Assembly (NCBI GenBank): GCA_039621445.1
Contig: CP154954.1
Span: 74,739,200 to 74,803,199, forward strand
Reading direction: 5' to 3'
Length of the DNA: 64,000 nucleotides
From: Euglena gracilis
Taxonomy: Eukaryota > Euglenida > Euglenophyceae > Euglenales
Shown: piece after piece, positions 1 through 10,034 of the stretch
Layout of the letters: every line of letters starts with the position of its first letter
Position numbering within the stretch: position 1 is the first letter of the stretch
Program-made: the position numbers and the translations under genes
The notes under the pieces: generated by a model
What the model saw: the letters and a program-made list of their open reading frames with translations, nothing else
The model's database searches: none
Told to the model about the DNA's origin: nothing

Positions 1-720
1 CAGGGGCTGCCTGCTGCCCTCATTACCCATTGGCAAGCATGCTCACTGTCCTTCCTTCACTGTCTTTTTTCAAATTTTCATGTCAAAGAGGGATATAAAA
101 ATTACACCCCCCCCCCTCCTGAATCAATTCCACATTGTAAATTATACACTGCCTCTGTATTCACTGACGACATATACCCCCCCCCACGAATGGAAGAGAA
201 GTTCCCCGGGTCCTCATTTTCAGACCATTTGATGAAAATCGCTTCCAGTGCTTCCAGTTTCTGGGCGGCTGGGCTGTATGGGAATACCCGAAGCCTCCGA
301 GGTAGATGGGTTGAAAGCTGTTGAAAGCAAGAATTTTCAGCCAGTTTTTGCGGCGGAAGAAAAATTGCGCGGGCAATAAGAATCTGCAGGGGGATGCTTG
401 GAAGGTCAAGCACACGCAATGCACTGGACAAACACGCCCCAAGACGGAGGTCGCCAGGGGCACCGGGCAGCTGGAGCTGCTGTGTGCAGGCCAGCTCCAT
501 GGCCAACGCCACCGCCTGGAGAGGAACCCAGGCCACTGCGTGTCGGGGGGGGGGGGACCCCCCAAAATCGGGCCCGTTAAAGGCAATTTTTCAAAAATTT
601 TCGGCGCAATAGTGCCAGGATCCTCGGGACTGTCGGACTGTTGACCATTTTTGTATTTGCAACAAACCTTTTCTAAAACGTGGCTCAAGAAGTTCATTTA
701 TCAACCTTGGCTCCAGGGCA
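1..720. repeat. Segmental duplication, left copy (partner 8512-9250)
   Basis: Both copies start in 'GGGGCTG(C/T)CTGCTGCC' and run through the same C-run, the cyclase exon B frame, a G-run (GTGTCGGGGGGG) and the AATTTTCGGCGC motif. They differ by scattered substitutions and indels. Direct orientation, about 8.5 kb apart. Confidence 0.9.
455..515 (-). pseudogene. Duplicate of cyclase exon B
   Basis: Bases 1-720 repeat 8512-9250 almost base for base, including the exon B frame (VALAMELACTQQLQLPGAPG). The copy lies downstream of the cyclase exons on the minus strand, out of order. It is either a non-functional by-product of the duplication or part of a further gene copy beyond the window. Confidence 0.5.
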
Positions 721-2865
721 AGCCGAAGGCGAAGCCCCCCTCAGTCACCGTCCCCCCCAGTACAACCAGCTGTTCCAAACTGGCGGGGCATATGGAGGAG
801 GATCGTTTGTCGGTCAATACTAACTACCAACTACCTGCTTCCTATTACCCACTTTGGGTCAATCCTGGGGATGAGGGGCCAGTCTTCATGCATCCAACAG
901 CATTTCTAGTTATCCAGCGCAGGTACACAGGCAGTTGTCCTACCTGGAGATTTTGGTTTGTGGAGTCGAGTCTCTCGCGTACCTCGTCCAATTTTCCATG
1001 CGTTGTGGTTTGGATTTTGAATCTGAATGATGCTGACAATTAAAAACATAAATAAATAAAAACCCTCCCTTTCATCATTGTTGTCAATGATCAAAAACTA
1101 CCTGGAAAACTGCTAAGTAATTTTCAAGATTCATCGACGGGAATACTAAAATTGCACATTGCGTGAGGTCAATGAAAAGAAATTAAACAGTTGAAGCATA
1201 ATAATCCCTTGCAGACCACTTCTTTGTGGTATCGACTCTGATGAATCCAAATGTTACCATGACCAGCTGAAACTTTGGTTCAAAATCCAAATTCTGTTTT
1301 GACGGACAATCGTGCCTGTGTTCGCAATGTGTCTCTGCGCTGTGGAGATTTCACATGCAGATGGATAACCACTGAACAGGGTGGCGAGGCACAAGGGGAA
1401 TTGGATAGACGGCAACGGATTATATCTTGAGATCAGGACGGACCTGCTGCGGACCCCCCTGGGGTTCGGGGTCAGGTAGGACGTGCTCCACGTGCTCCAC
1501 TTGACACTGAGTGCCATGCATTTATTTTCCAACAGAAAAAAAAATTGCGATGAAGATGCTTATGGCTTCTCGTGAAATGCTTGGATCAAATTTGTCTTCA
1601 CCGGTTCGCGTCAAGTACTTCCTGTGCATCACTATGGTTAAACACAACAACCTGTGCTTGCATCTTTGCCAGCACAGGTTCCCCGCTGTACGCAGTAATG
1701 AAAAAGAGGGGGGAAACTGCACATAGGGCAGGTAAAAATTTTGCACCAAAAAAAAATTGCCAGAAAAACTGCATGAAACTTCCAAAAAAAACCTGCGCAA
1801 AACTGCCAAAAAAATGCACAAAACTGCAAAAAATAAAACAACACAAACCTGGGGGAAAAAAAACTGCACAAACTGCCAAAACCCTGCACAGAAACTGGCG
1901 GAAAAAAAATTGCACAAAACTGCCAAACAACTGCACCTGAATTAAAAGTCAATAAACAGCAAAAAATGGTGAGAAAATCAGAAAACTAACAAAAATTGAC
2001 CCAAAGCACCCCCATTTCAGGTTTGCACACATTCCTGACCACAGTTTAGCTTCCTGCTAGCCCGACATAGGCCCCACACAAAATATGGGGGCTATTGCCT
2101 CTCCTTGTTGACGTGACGTCCACCTTCTCGTGTCACCCCCCCCTGCCATCGACTGTTTGTGCTCCGCTGCTTCTGTGCGTCTCTAATTAATCCCGCACAT
2201 TTTCAAAGTTCAAACAAAACGGACGGGTTCCTACCTTTACCATACTCACCTCTCACGCTCTGCCGCATCCCGCAGGATCCATCCCTGAAGCCCAACGTCC
2301 TCCTCTTGTGTAGCAGAGACAAGGGACGTTCATGTATAACTGCCCAAACAGACACCATCCAAGCAGGTTTTTATCGGCTTGGAAACCGAGGTGGAATTTT
2401 TGTGGGAAAAAACAAAGCAAAAGTTGACGGCAACCCAGCAATGCAACGGGGAAAAAAAATATTTGTTGAAAAAACACACAGAAAGCGGAGCAAGATGAGG
2501 CAGATAACCACCCGGGACGTGACAAGAGAGGGGAGGAGAGTCCCAGGGGTCCCTCTGCTTGGAGAAAAAATACCCGGCGCTTCGACCAATGGGGACATGG
2601 GGTTTCAGCCCACAAAAAGGAGCCAAAAAAATGGTCATTTTTTGCCTGGCCTTCTTTGCCTGCCTCCACCCTCTCGTATGGCCGTTATTTGTCATTGTTT
2701 GTCGCTGGATAAAAAAAATATTATTATTGCCGACTGGGGGTACCGCTACCAGGGAATTTCTCAGGATCCCGGAGGGAGGTCCGGTTGGCTGGCTGGACAC
2801 CTTCCGGGTGGTGGTGACTGGCGGGAATTTTTGAAAAAAGGGTCAAAAATGGCAAAAAAATGGAA
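721..2865. other. Non-coding stretch
   Basis: A/T-rich. At 1735-1945 a degenerate array of AAAACTGC(C)AAAA units, also seen at 39640-39690. The open frame at 2159-2884 has no codon bias. Nothing else supported. Confidence 0.5.
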
Positions 2866-3262
2866 CCCCCCCTATGACCGGTAACCTCTGTCCTCTGACC
2901 GGGGGGGTGGTCGTTGGACATAGGGTAGTGACCAAAAAGGTGTCTGACCGGGGGGGGTGGTCGTTGGACATGGGGTCAAAAGAAAGTTGGTGGGCACCCG
3001 GGCCCCTACCCACCCAAAAATGCCCAAATTTACCCTTCCGGCGCTTCGCGTCGAAAATTTTGGGCAATTTTGACAAATTTTTGTCCAAAAAGTGTCAAAA
3101 ATGGCATTTTGGCCAAATTTTTGGCCAATTTTTGGGCAAAATTTTTCGTCCCGGCGCTTCTCGCCGGGACCAAAAATTTGGTCAAACCTCCGAAAAGGTG
3201 TCCTCTGACTGGGGGGGGGGTGGTCATTGGACATAGGGGGGTCGTTGGACATAGGGGGGGGG
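2866..3262. mobile_element. C-run/G-run TIR element, 'TATGACCGG' family
   Basis: Begins CCCCCCCTATG and ends CATAGGGGGGG, an inverted pair. The inner part repeats a unit with GGTCGTTGGACAT at both ends around an A/T-rich core. Related units occur at 8275-8475, 47866-47960 and 59280-59640. No coding capacity. Confidence 0.65.
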
Positions 3263-3960
3263 GTACTTTTGGAACTTTTTTGGAGGTTTTCACCTCAAAA
3301 ATGTAGCTGAAAAAATGCATCCCAGCTAGATTTGGGCTTTTTTGGCCTGTTTTTGGGTTCCTTTTTCACCCAAAAAATTGTAGGTATAAAAATTGTTAGT
3401 TTTTAGGGCGGGGTGAAAAAAATGAAGCTCAAAAAAATGTTACCAAATTTTGGAAAAGTCAAATTTTACTGAAAATTTTCTCTTGGATTTTTCAATGACA
3501 TTTTTTGTTTCAAAAAGCTCTCAAAATCAAAATTTTGAGAAAATGTTTCATTTTTGAAAAATTTTGGAAAATATGAAAAACTGGGGTTTGGGGGGTTTGG
3601 GGGGGGGGGGCGTCCTATATGGATGGGCCCAAAAACGGGTCAAAAAAACACCCGGTGCAGAAGGCACCAGAAAATTTTTTGGGGGTGCAAAAATTGGTGC
3701 TCCTGGAAATACGGGAAGAGGTGGTGGGGGGGGCGACCCCCCCCACCCACCATGCAGGGGGTGGGGGGGGTCGACCCCCTCCCACCCACCACCCTGGCTG
3801 TTCGGCCGATTCCCGTTCTGCCACGGGGTGGGGGTCGGCAAGAAAAGGAGTGGAATGCTGCGAAAATGATCCAAAAATCCTTTCGGTGACCTTTCAAAGA
3901 CCTTTCAATGCCCGATGCGTAGAAACCATACGGCGGCGGTGTTCGCGCCGCGGGGCACAC

Positions 3961-4044
3961 CTCTTGCCGCACGGTGTCGGACAGCAACAGCGTGCAGCCC
4001 AGCAGCAGCGCCATCTCCCGCATCACGACCTCGGTTGCACTGGC
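3961..4044 (-). CDS. Cyclase gene 1, exon C, second part
   Basis: Reads ASATEVVMREMALLLGCTLL, then LSDTVRQE, the exact continuation of the exon at 7624-7718 by comparison with gene 2 (ANAVDVVMREVAVPLGCTIL). This is the helix and last strand of the cyclase fold. The donor GTGTGC is canonical and sits where gene 2 has GTTTGT. If splicing joins GAGATT to GCCAGT, the catalytic domain is intact. If not, gene 1 is a broken copy. Confidence 0.58.
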
Positions 4045-4149
4045 AACAGGGGGCCGCTTGACCACCCCTCCCCAGGGGATCCAGCTCAGAGGACAGAAAA
4101 CTGGGCTCATCAGGTGGTGCCATCGGCTGGATTGGACCGACTGGCAGGA

Positions 4150-4532
4150 GACGAAACCCCCCATTTATAAATCCCCCCGGGGTTTATAGGATCCGGTTTG
4201 GTTGGTCGGCTGAAGGGGGGGGGGTTTACAAGTGGGGGGGGGGGTATAAGTCCCGGAATTGTTGGGGAAAATCCGAACCCCAAAAATGACCCCAAAACCC
4301 CCCAAATTGGCAATTTTTGACGAATTTGGTCAAAAATGGCATTTTTGATGATAGTTGGCATCAAAAAATTGCCAAAAAAAATCAGTTTTAGGGTGGTTTG
4401 CGGCCGAAAAAATCGTCCCCGGCGGCTTTCATTTTTCTTCCCTGGGGGGTTTTATAAGTCCGAGTTTGGTTGGTCAGCCTGACGGGGGGGGGGGGTTATA
4501 AGTGGCGGGGGGTTATAAGTGGGGGGGTCGCT
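4150..4532. mobile_element. C-run/G-run element, 'TTTATA' family, copy 1
   Basis: Bounded by CCCCCCATTTATAAATCC on the left and GGGGGGTTATAAGTGGGGG on the right; it contains GGTTTGGTTGGTCGGC and an A/T-rich core. The inverted copy is at 29160-29540. Confidence 0.65.
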
Positions 4533-4719
4533 GAGCTCTTATCCCTTTTGGGTAAGAGCGAAGCTTACGCCCCCCCAGGTCGGGGCCACCTGGAGAACCG
4601 ACAGATTATCACCATGATCCCGGCCCGGTTCCCGGAATGTTTTTTCAGTCGCGAGCGACTGGATTTCTAGTTTCCGAATCACCTGGGTTTGACCCCCAAC
4701 TCCCCGCCAGGCCCGAATT

Positions 4720-5335
4720 ATTCACGCGCGAAGGGGTCCGAACTGGGTAGGATTTACCCGCCCCCCAGGACTCTGCCATTTCGGCCAAAAAATGTCAATT
4801 TTCAAAATATCTCCAAAATGAAGCAAAATCAAAGGAAATGTCCGGAGACCTAATTTGAAGCCCTTGGAACGCCACATCTACTGGTATTTTGATTTCCCCC
4901 GCAACTCCCCGCCTAGCCCGAGATATGGCCGTTTTCGGCCCAGATGACCGTTTTGTACACTTTTCCCACTGACCGACTCTGCCGTTTTCGGGGGTGGGGG
5001 GTCAAAAAATCAATGTTTTCAAAATTTCTCGAAAATGATGCAAAATCAAAGGATATATCTGGAGACCTAAGTTGGAGCCCTTGGGACTCTCGCTCTGTCT
5101 GCTGGCATTTTGATTTCCCCGCGACTCCCCGCCCAGCCCGAGATACGGCCGTTTTTCGGCCAATTTGGGCCAGTTTGTACACTTTTTTCGTTTTCGGACA
5201 AAAAAAATCGAAAAAAAAATCGAAAAAAAATTGCCCAAAACGATGCTTTTTGGCCTCACAGACCCTGAAAAACTGTTTTGAGCCGAAAATGAGCGTTTTT
5301 CCACCCGCCCCATTTCGAACACAAAAAACTTTGCA
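4720..5335. repeat. 'CCCGAGATA(T/C)GGCCGTTTT' repeat
   Basis: Two internal tandem units (4720-4975 and 4975-5190), each with TCAAAATTTCTC.AAAATGA.GCAAAATCAAAGG and GACTCCCCGCC.AGCCCGAGATA. Diverged relatives at 11420-11700 and 34310-34570. Confidence 0.7.
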
Positions 5336-5407
5336 TTTCAGTCAAAAGAGCTCCATGGAGTGGGCCGGTTTGGGTCTACCGCAAAAGTGGAATCCTAACT
5401 TTTTGGT

Positions 5408-5545
5408 TGCCTCCGAGGAGCCTCCGCGGAGGCTCCGTGGAGCTCCGCGGAGCCTCCTCGGAGGCTAAGGTAACCAGCCTCCGCGGAGGCGCAAGGTAAC
5501 CAGGCTCCGAGGAGGCTCCGCGGAGCCTCCTCAGAGGTCAAGGTA
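5408..5545. repeat. CTCCGCGGAG palindrome cluster 1
   Basis: Overlapping palindromes built from CCTCCGAGGAGG and CTCCGCGGAG, separated by AAGGTAAC. The second cluster is at 6686-6872. Confidence 0.85.
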
Positions 5546-6685
5546 ACAAGTTTTGCCAGGGCATGTTGTGAACATGGTGGGAACGGGAATTTGTTTTTTT
5601 GTGTTATAAAGAGAAACATTAGTAAAGTGTCAAACATGGCGAACCAAAAACCAAAAAAATAAATTCCCGTTCAGTTGTATGTTCCCAGTGGGATGACAAT
5701 TTTACGTACAATTCTGGCCTCTGGATAATTTTGGTGTAATTCTGGCTGAATAAATCCATTTTCGGTTTCTTTTTAAACTGTATGTTATCACTCAAAGTCC
5801 CTGTCCGCTTGCTGCCCACTGCACACAGGAGAAGAATAATTCACGGACCAACTCATGGGCTCATTCACAGACGCACAGGTGTAACAAAAAATTAACAGAC
5901 TTTGAGAGGCAACATAGAGTGCAAGCGAAACAGAAAATGAATTTATTCAGCCAGGACTTTACCTGCGTTATCCAGACGCCAGAATTGTGCCCGAGATTGT
6001 GATCCCGCTGGGATTTGCCGCAAATTTTAATCCTGGATTGGACTAAAGTGCCTTCAACCAGGTGAACGAACAGTCACGTGGGGGAGGGGTGAGGTGGTAG
6101 GCAAACTGCACGCCAGCATGGATGTGATGTTGCAAAAAAAAGGTCACGTGAAACCCAAAGTGGTGTCCATTTGGCTGTGCCCGGGGGGGGGGGGACGGGG
6201 CGGGGGCGGGGGGGGACCTGGGGCGGGGGGAGCGTAGGCCCCCTTGGTGGTGCCCCCTCCCCCCGCCCCCCTTCCCCCCCTACCCCCCCCCTCCTCCCCC
6301 CCCTTCCCCCCTCCCCCCTACCCCCCACCGCCCTCCCCCGCTTCCCAATAACAACATCCCTTTGTGTGGACAAAGTTTGGCGGACATGGCGTAAATAGCA
6401 AACGGGGGAAACGGACGGGGTAAACGGTGATGTTGATGAATGAAAGCAAAATTTAAGGCGGACATGGCGTTTTGTTGCAAATGGACTTTTGGTTTTCAAC
6501 AAGTTTGGTGCACATGGCGTACACAGCAAATGGGTAAACGGTACAAACAAAATAAGGAGGACATGGTGTTTTTGTTGCTAATGGACTTTTGGTCTTCAAC
6601 CAGTTTGGTGGACATGGCGAATACAGTAAACGGGTAAACGGTAAAAGCGGTGCTGTACCAGACATGGCCTGTGTACAACAGTGGT

Positions 6686-6872
6686 TACCTCCGAGGAGCC
6701 TCCGCGGAGGCTCCTCAGAGGCTCCAAGGTAACCAGGCTCCGCGGAGCTTCCTCGGAGCCTAAGGTAACCAGGCTCCGCGGAGGTTCAAGATAACCAGGC
6801 TCCGAGGAGGCTCCGCGGAGTCTCCTCAGAGGCTAAGGTAACCAGGCTCCGCGGAGGCTAAGGTAACCAAGC
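6686..6872. repeat. CTCCGCGGAG palindrome cluster 2
   Basis: Four or five units of ~45 bp, each starting GGTTACCTCC or AACCAGGCTCC and ending AAGGTAACC; it directly abuts the composite element at 6874. Confidence 0.85.
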
Positions 6873-6873
6873 A

Positions 6874-7292
6874 CGGAGGGGGGTGACAATTTCCCGGGTG
6901 ACAATTTGGCCGGCACAGAGGGGGGGTGACAATTGCCCGGGGGCGTCAACCGCCCGGGGACGTCAATTGCCCACCCATGTAGGCCACATTGAATCCAAAT
7001 GACCAAAAACACCATCTGAAACACCAGTGAACACGCAAAAATGCAGCTATGGTTGTGATATTGTGCAGAGCATTTGGTATGTGACATTTCTCTGCACTTT
7101 CTTTTTTTGTAGCGAAATAGAGGATCAATCGAGTCGTGTCAGCGAAAAGAAAGTTCATAAACATCTTCTGTGGGGGGGGGTGACAAATTGGGCAGCACGG
7201 ATGGGGGTGACAATTTCCCGGGGTGACAAATTGGCCAGCACAGCCAGGGGTGACAATTGCCCCGGGGCTTCAATTGCCCGGGGGGGGCGGCG
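6874..7292. mobile_element. Composite 'GTGACAATT' element, copy 1
   Basis: Two arrays of GGGTGACAATT/GGGCGTCAATTGCCC units flank a ~190-bp non-repetitive core (CCCACCCATGTAGGCC... to ...CATCTTCTGTGG). The same composite recurs at 63138-63612. Confidence 0.8.
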
Positions 7293-7623
7293 GGTAGGGG
7301 TCTGTAAAGGGGTGGGTGCGCGCTTATTAAGAGCTCAGCACTATTCAAACCCTGGTTGATAAGTGGAGGGGGGGGTTTAGGGGCGGAGCAGGTACAAAAA
7401 AAAACCCAACCTGCAAAAAAAAAATGGGAAAAAACCTTGCAACTGCTTCTGAAACGCAATTTGCCCATTTGTGGCCCATTTTTGCACCTCCCCAAAGCAA
7501 AAAAAAAACACAGCTCTTCCTTGGGCATCTGGACAGGAAATGAAACTCGTCGATGGGGTGAGGACCATGGACCCACCCCAGAGGGATGGGGTGCCCGCTG
7601 ACAGAAGCGACGCCCAGGGTGGT

Positions 7624-7718
7624 AATCTCGGGCCCGCCCACCACGAAGAACCGTTGCCCCGCCGCGCTGACCGTGGCCACCGTGGAGGGGTTGTGCCCGA
7701 TGCCCACCAGCAGCCGGG
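7624..7718 (-). CDS. Cyclase gene 1, exon C, first part
   Basis: Reads ARLLVGIGHNPSTVATVSAA, then GQRFFVVGGPEI. This is the class III cyclase strand pair 'xxxGIxxGxxxxGxVGxxxRxxxxxxGxxVxxA'. The homologous exon of gene 2 continues into ANAVDVVMR without a break. Here homology stops at GAGATT and resumes 3.6 kb downstream at 4044. No GT follows GAGATT and there is no AG acceptor near the 5' end, so both borders are non-canonical or the copy is disrupted. Confidence 0.6.
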
Positions 7719-8250
7719 CCGTGGGGCCGTGTGTGGTTTGCCAAAGAGGAAACCCCCAGCAGGGCTGCACAGGAAAGCCTGGTGGGGGTGGTCGACCCCC
7801 CTCCACCCACCACAGCACCGCGCAAGGTCCGAAAAAGCCGCGCCGATAGAAATACGGGAAGCCGTGCTGGGGGAGGGGTCGGACCCCCCACCCACCAAAC
7901 AGCATTGGGGGGGTCCGACCACCCCCACGCACCGCCCATAGGGCCCCCCCCTTAGCTCGATCCAGGCGGGCGAGCCATGGCACCCACCCGGAGAGCAACT
8001 CCACAGTTACATGGCCACCAGTGTGGCAACGCCCGAGGAACGGTCGGTGGGCTCCAGTTGCGCCAGGAAAGGGGGCCTCCCCCTCTCCTTGGCATGAAGG
8101 TGGTCACCCCTCTGGGATACTCTTTATCCTTTTATTGAAGTGTGAGGGTGTTGCCTTTTGGGACGCCCAAAGTCATCAACCGTGGGGGGACGTTGTCATT
8201 TGGGATTGTGATCATTTGGGGTCTGTTTTCTGGGTGTGCTTGATCTGTTA

Positions 8251-8475
8251 TACCCCCCCCCTTGTCCAACAACCACTAATGTTCGTCTCTGACCGGGGGG
8301 GGGGGGCGGCCGTTAAAATGGCCAAATGTTCGTCTCTCACCAGGGGGGTGGTCATTAGACAACCAAAGCAAGAACATTATCAAGTCTCATTTCCCCAAGA
8401 TCGTATACGAAAAGATCGTCTCTGATGGGAGGGGTGGTCGTTGGACAAGCCCGGTTGTTGGACAAGGGGGGAGGT
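8251..8475. mobile_element. C-run/G-run TIR element, 'TTGTCCAAC' family
   Basis: About 225 bp. Left end TACCCCCCCCCTTGTCCAAC, right end GTTGGACAAGGGGGGAGGTA: near-perfect 20-bp inverted ends within TA...TA. No ORF. Confidence 0.75.
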
Positions 8476-8511
8476 ATTTTATTGCATACGCCCCCCAGGA
8501 AATTGACTTCG

Positions 8512-9250
8512 TTACTGAGGGGCTGTCTGCTGCCTCGTTACCAACTGGCAAGCATGCTCACTTCCTTCACTGTCTTTTTTCAAATTTTCATGTCAAAGAA
8601 GGATATAAAAATTCCATCCCCCCCTCCTGAATCAATTCCACATTGGAAATTATCCACTGCCTCTGAATTCACTGACGACATATACCCCCCCCCACGAATG
8701 GAAGAGAAGTTCCCCGGGTCCTCATTTTCAGACCATTTGATGAAAGTCGCTTCCAGTGCTTCCAGTTTCTGGGCGGCTGGGCTGTATGGGAATACCCAAG
8801 CCTCCGAGGTAGATGGGTTGAAAGCTGTTGAAAGCAAGAATTTTCAGCCAGTTTTTGCGGCGGAGGAAAAATTGCGCGGACAATAAGAATCTGCAGGGGG
8901 ATGCTTGGTAGGTCAAGCACACGCAATACCCAGTGGAAAAACACGCCCCAAGACGGAGGTCACCAGGGGCCCCAGGCAGCTGGAGCTGCTGTGTGCAGGC
9001 CAGCTCCATGGCCAACGCCACCGCCTGGAGAGGAACCCAGGCCACTGCGTGTCGGGGGGGGGGGGACCCCCCAAAATCGGGCCCGTTAAAGGCAATTTTT
9101 CAAAAATTTTCGGCGCAATAGTGCCAGGATCCTCGGGACTGTCGGACTGTGGACCATTTTTGTATTTGCAACAAACCTTTTTTTTAAGAAAGTGGCTCGA
9201 GAAGTTCATTTGTCAACCCTGGCTCCATTTTCACCAAAAAGGGCCATTGT
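8512..9250. repeat. Segmental duplication, right copy (partner 1-720)
   Basis: Partner of the left copy; it holds the in-order exon B of cyclase gene 1. Homology ends near the TTTTTTTAAG/TCTAAAACG differences around 9180 and fades by 9250. Confidence 0.9.
8964..9024 (-). CDS. Cyclase gene 1, exon B: central helix
   Basis: Reads AVALAMELACTQQLQLPG after CTCTCCAG. In class III cyclases a helix 'A..AL.....' follows the metal-binding loop and precedes the GI.xG strand; the paralogous exon at 59.7 kb reads AAALAMELACVEQTLPAG. The exon may extend further (GDLRLGAC). It lies inside a 740-bp duplicated block, so an almost identical copy occurs at 455-515. Confidence 0.6.
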
Positions 9251-9829
9251 TTTTGAGATCCCAATCGGTGAGAGACAGAAGGTGGCGGCGGTGCTGCATC
9301 AAGCTTGCTTGCACCACCACCAAAGCGTGCAATACAACACCCCACGCCGCCACACCCCCCCATGCTGTTGCTGGACAGGCCTGACTGGCACTACAGGTTC
9401 TGAAAACTTCTCGTCATCACCCACCCCCAAGGAAGTTGTCACTGGGCAAGCCAGTGAGTATGCGCCGGGGTATAATGGCATGTTCATCGGTACCAGGGAT
9501 TGTGGTTCAAAAGGGTGTATTGATGGGTTTTCGGACATGAAAATTTCCCCGCTGGGTATTAAACAAGAAAATTAATTCCACTTTAGAAGAAGCCACTGCC
9601 GGCCTCATGGATGGACGCGGTTTTCGCTTGCTATTTGCCGCGAACACATAAAACTGCCTCGAAAATGGTGGGCCCGCCAATTATTTTTGCAGCACCACAA
9701 CTGAAAAAAGCAGCCTGTCCAGACCAAAATGCGAGATGGACGATACGTTGCCTCAATCCTGTCGCAGCCAGCTTCGTTTGTGGTTCTGGGGCAAAAGCAG
9801 AGGCCTGGGGGGGCGCGGGTGCATTGCGC

Positions 9830-9934
9830 GGACACGTTCCAGTGCAGGGCCACCGAGTCGTACGTCACCTTGTCGATGGTCGCCCCGTGCGCTTTCCCCA
9901 GCGTCACCACGTGGGCCGCAATGGTGGTGGCAAG
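9830..9934 (-). CDS. Cyclase gene 1, exon A: class III cyclase core
   Basis: Thirty-five codons reading IAAHVVTLGKAHGATIDKVT and YDSVALHWNVS. This matches the class III nucleotidyl cyclase stretch '..V...GG...K..GD...A.F', here with KVTYD in place of K-x-x-G-D. The aspartate that binds the second metal in class III enzymes is kept (Asp of TYDS). An AG acceptor (TGTGCCCCCAG) and a CTG at the non-conventional position both occur. The copy at 61.6 kb has 35 codons with the same ends, which supports the borders. Substrate (ATP or GTP) cannot be told from this exon. Confidence 0.72.
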
Positions 9935-10034
9935 CTGGGGGCACAGGCCGAAATGGCGGGGGCCTGCGAGCCGGAGATTCCTAATTCTGAGGGGGGGAGA
10001 GGCTGCAGGGATTCCCAACCTGATCCACGATCGT

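Noticed and set aside
2159-2884. 241-codon plus-strand frame
   Set aside because: No codon bias, many rare A-ending lysine codons from homopolymers, no recognisable domain.
3554-4170. Several 100-180-codon frames around G-runs at 3.5-4.2 kb
   Set aside because: Gly/Pro-rich frames made by G/C runs; only the minus-strand cyclase segment 3961-4044 has homology.
6171-6398. Possible G-quadruplex/telomere-like tract at 6180-6330
   Set aside because: G- and C-runs are everywhere here as element ends; no regular telomeric period is present.
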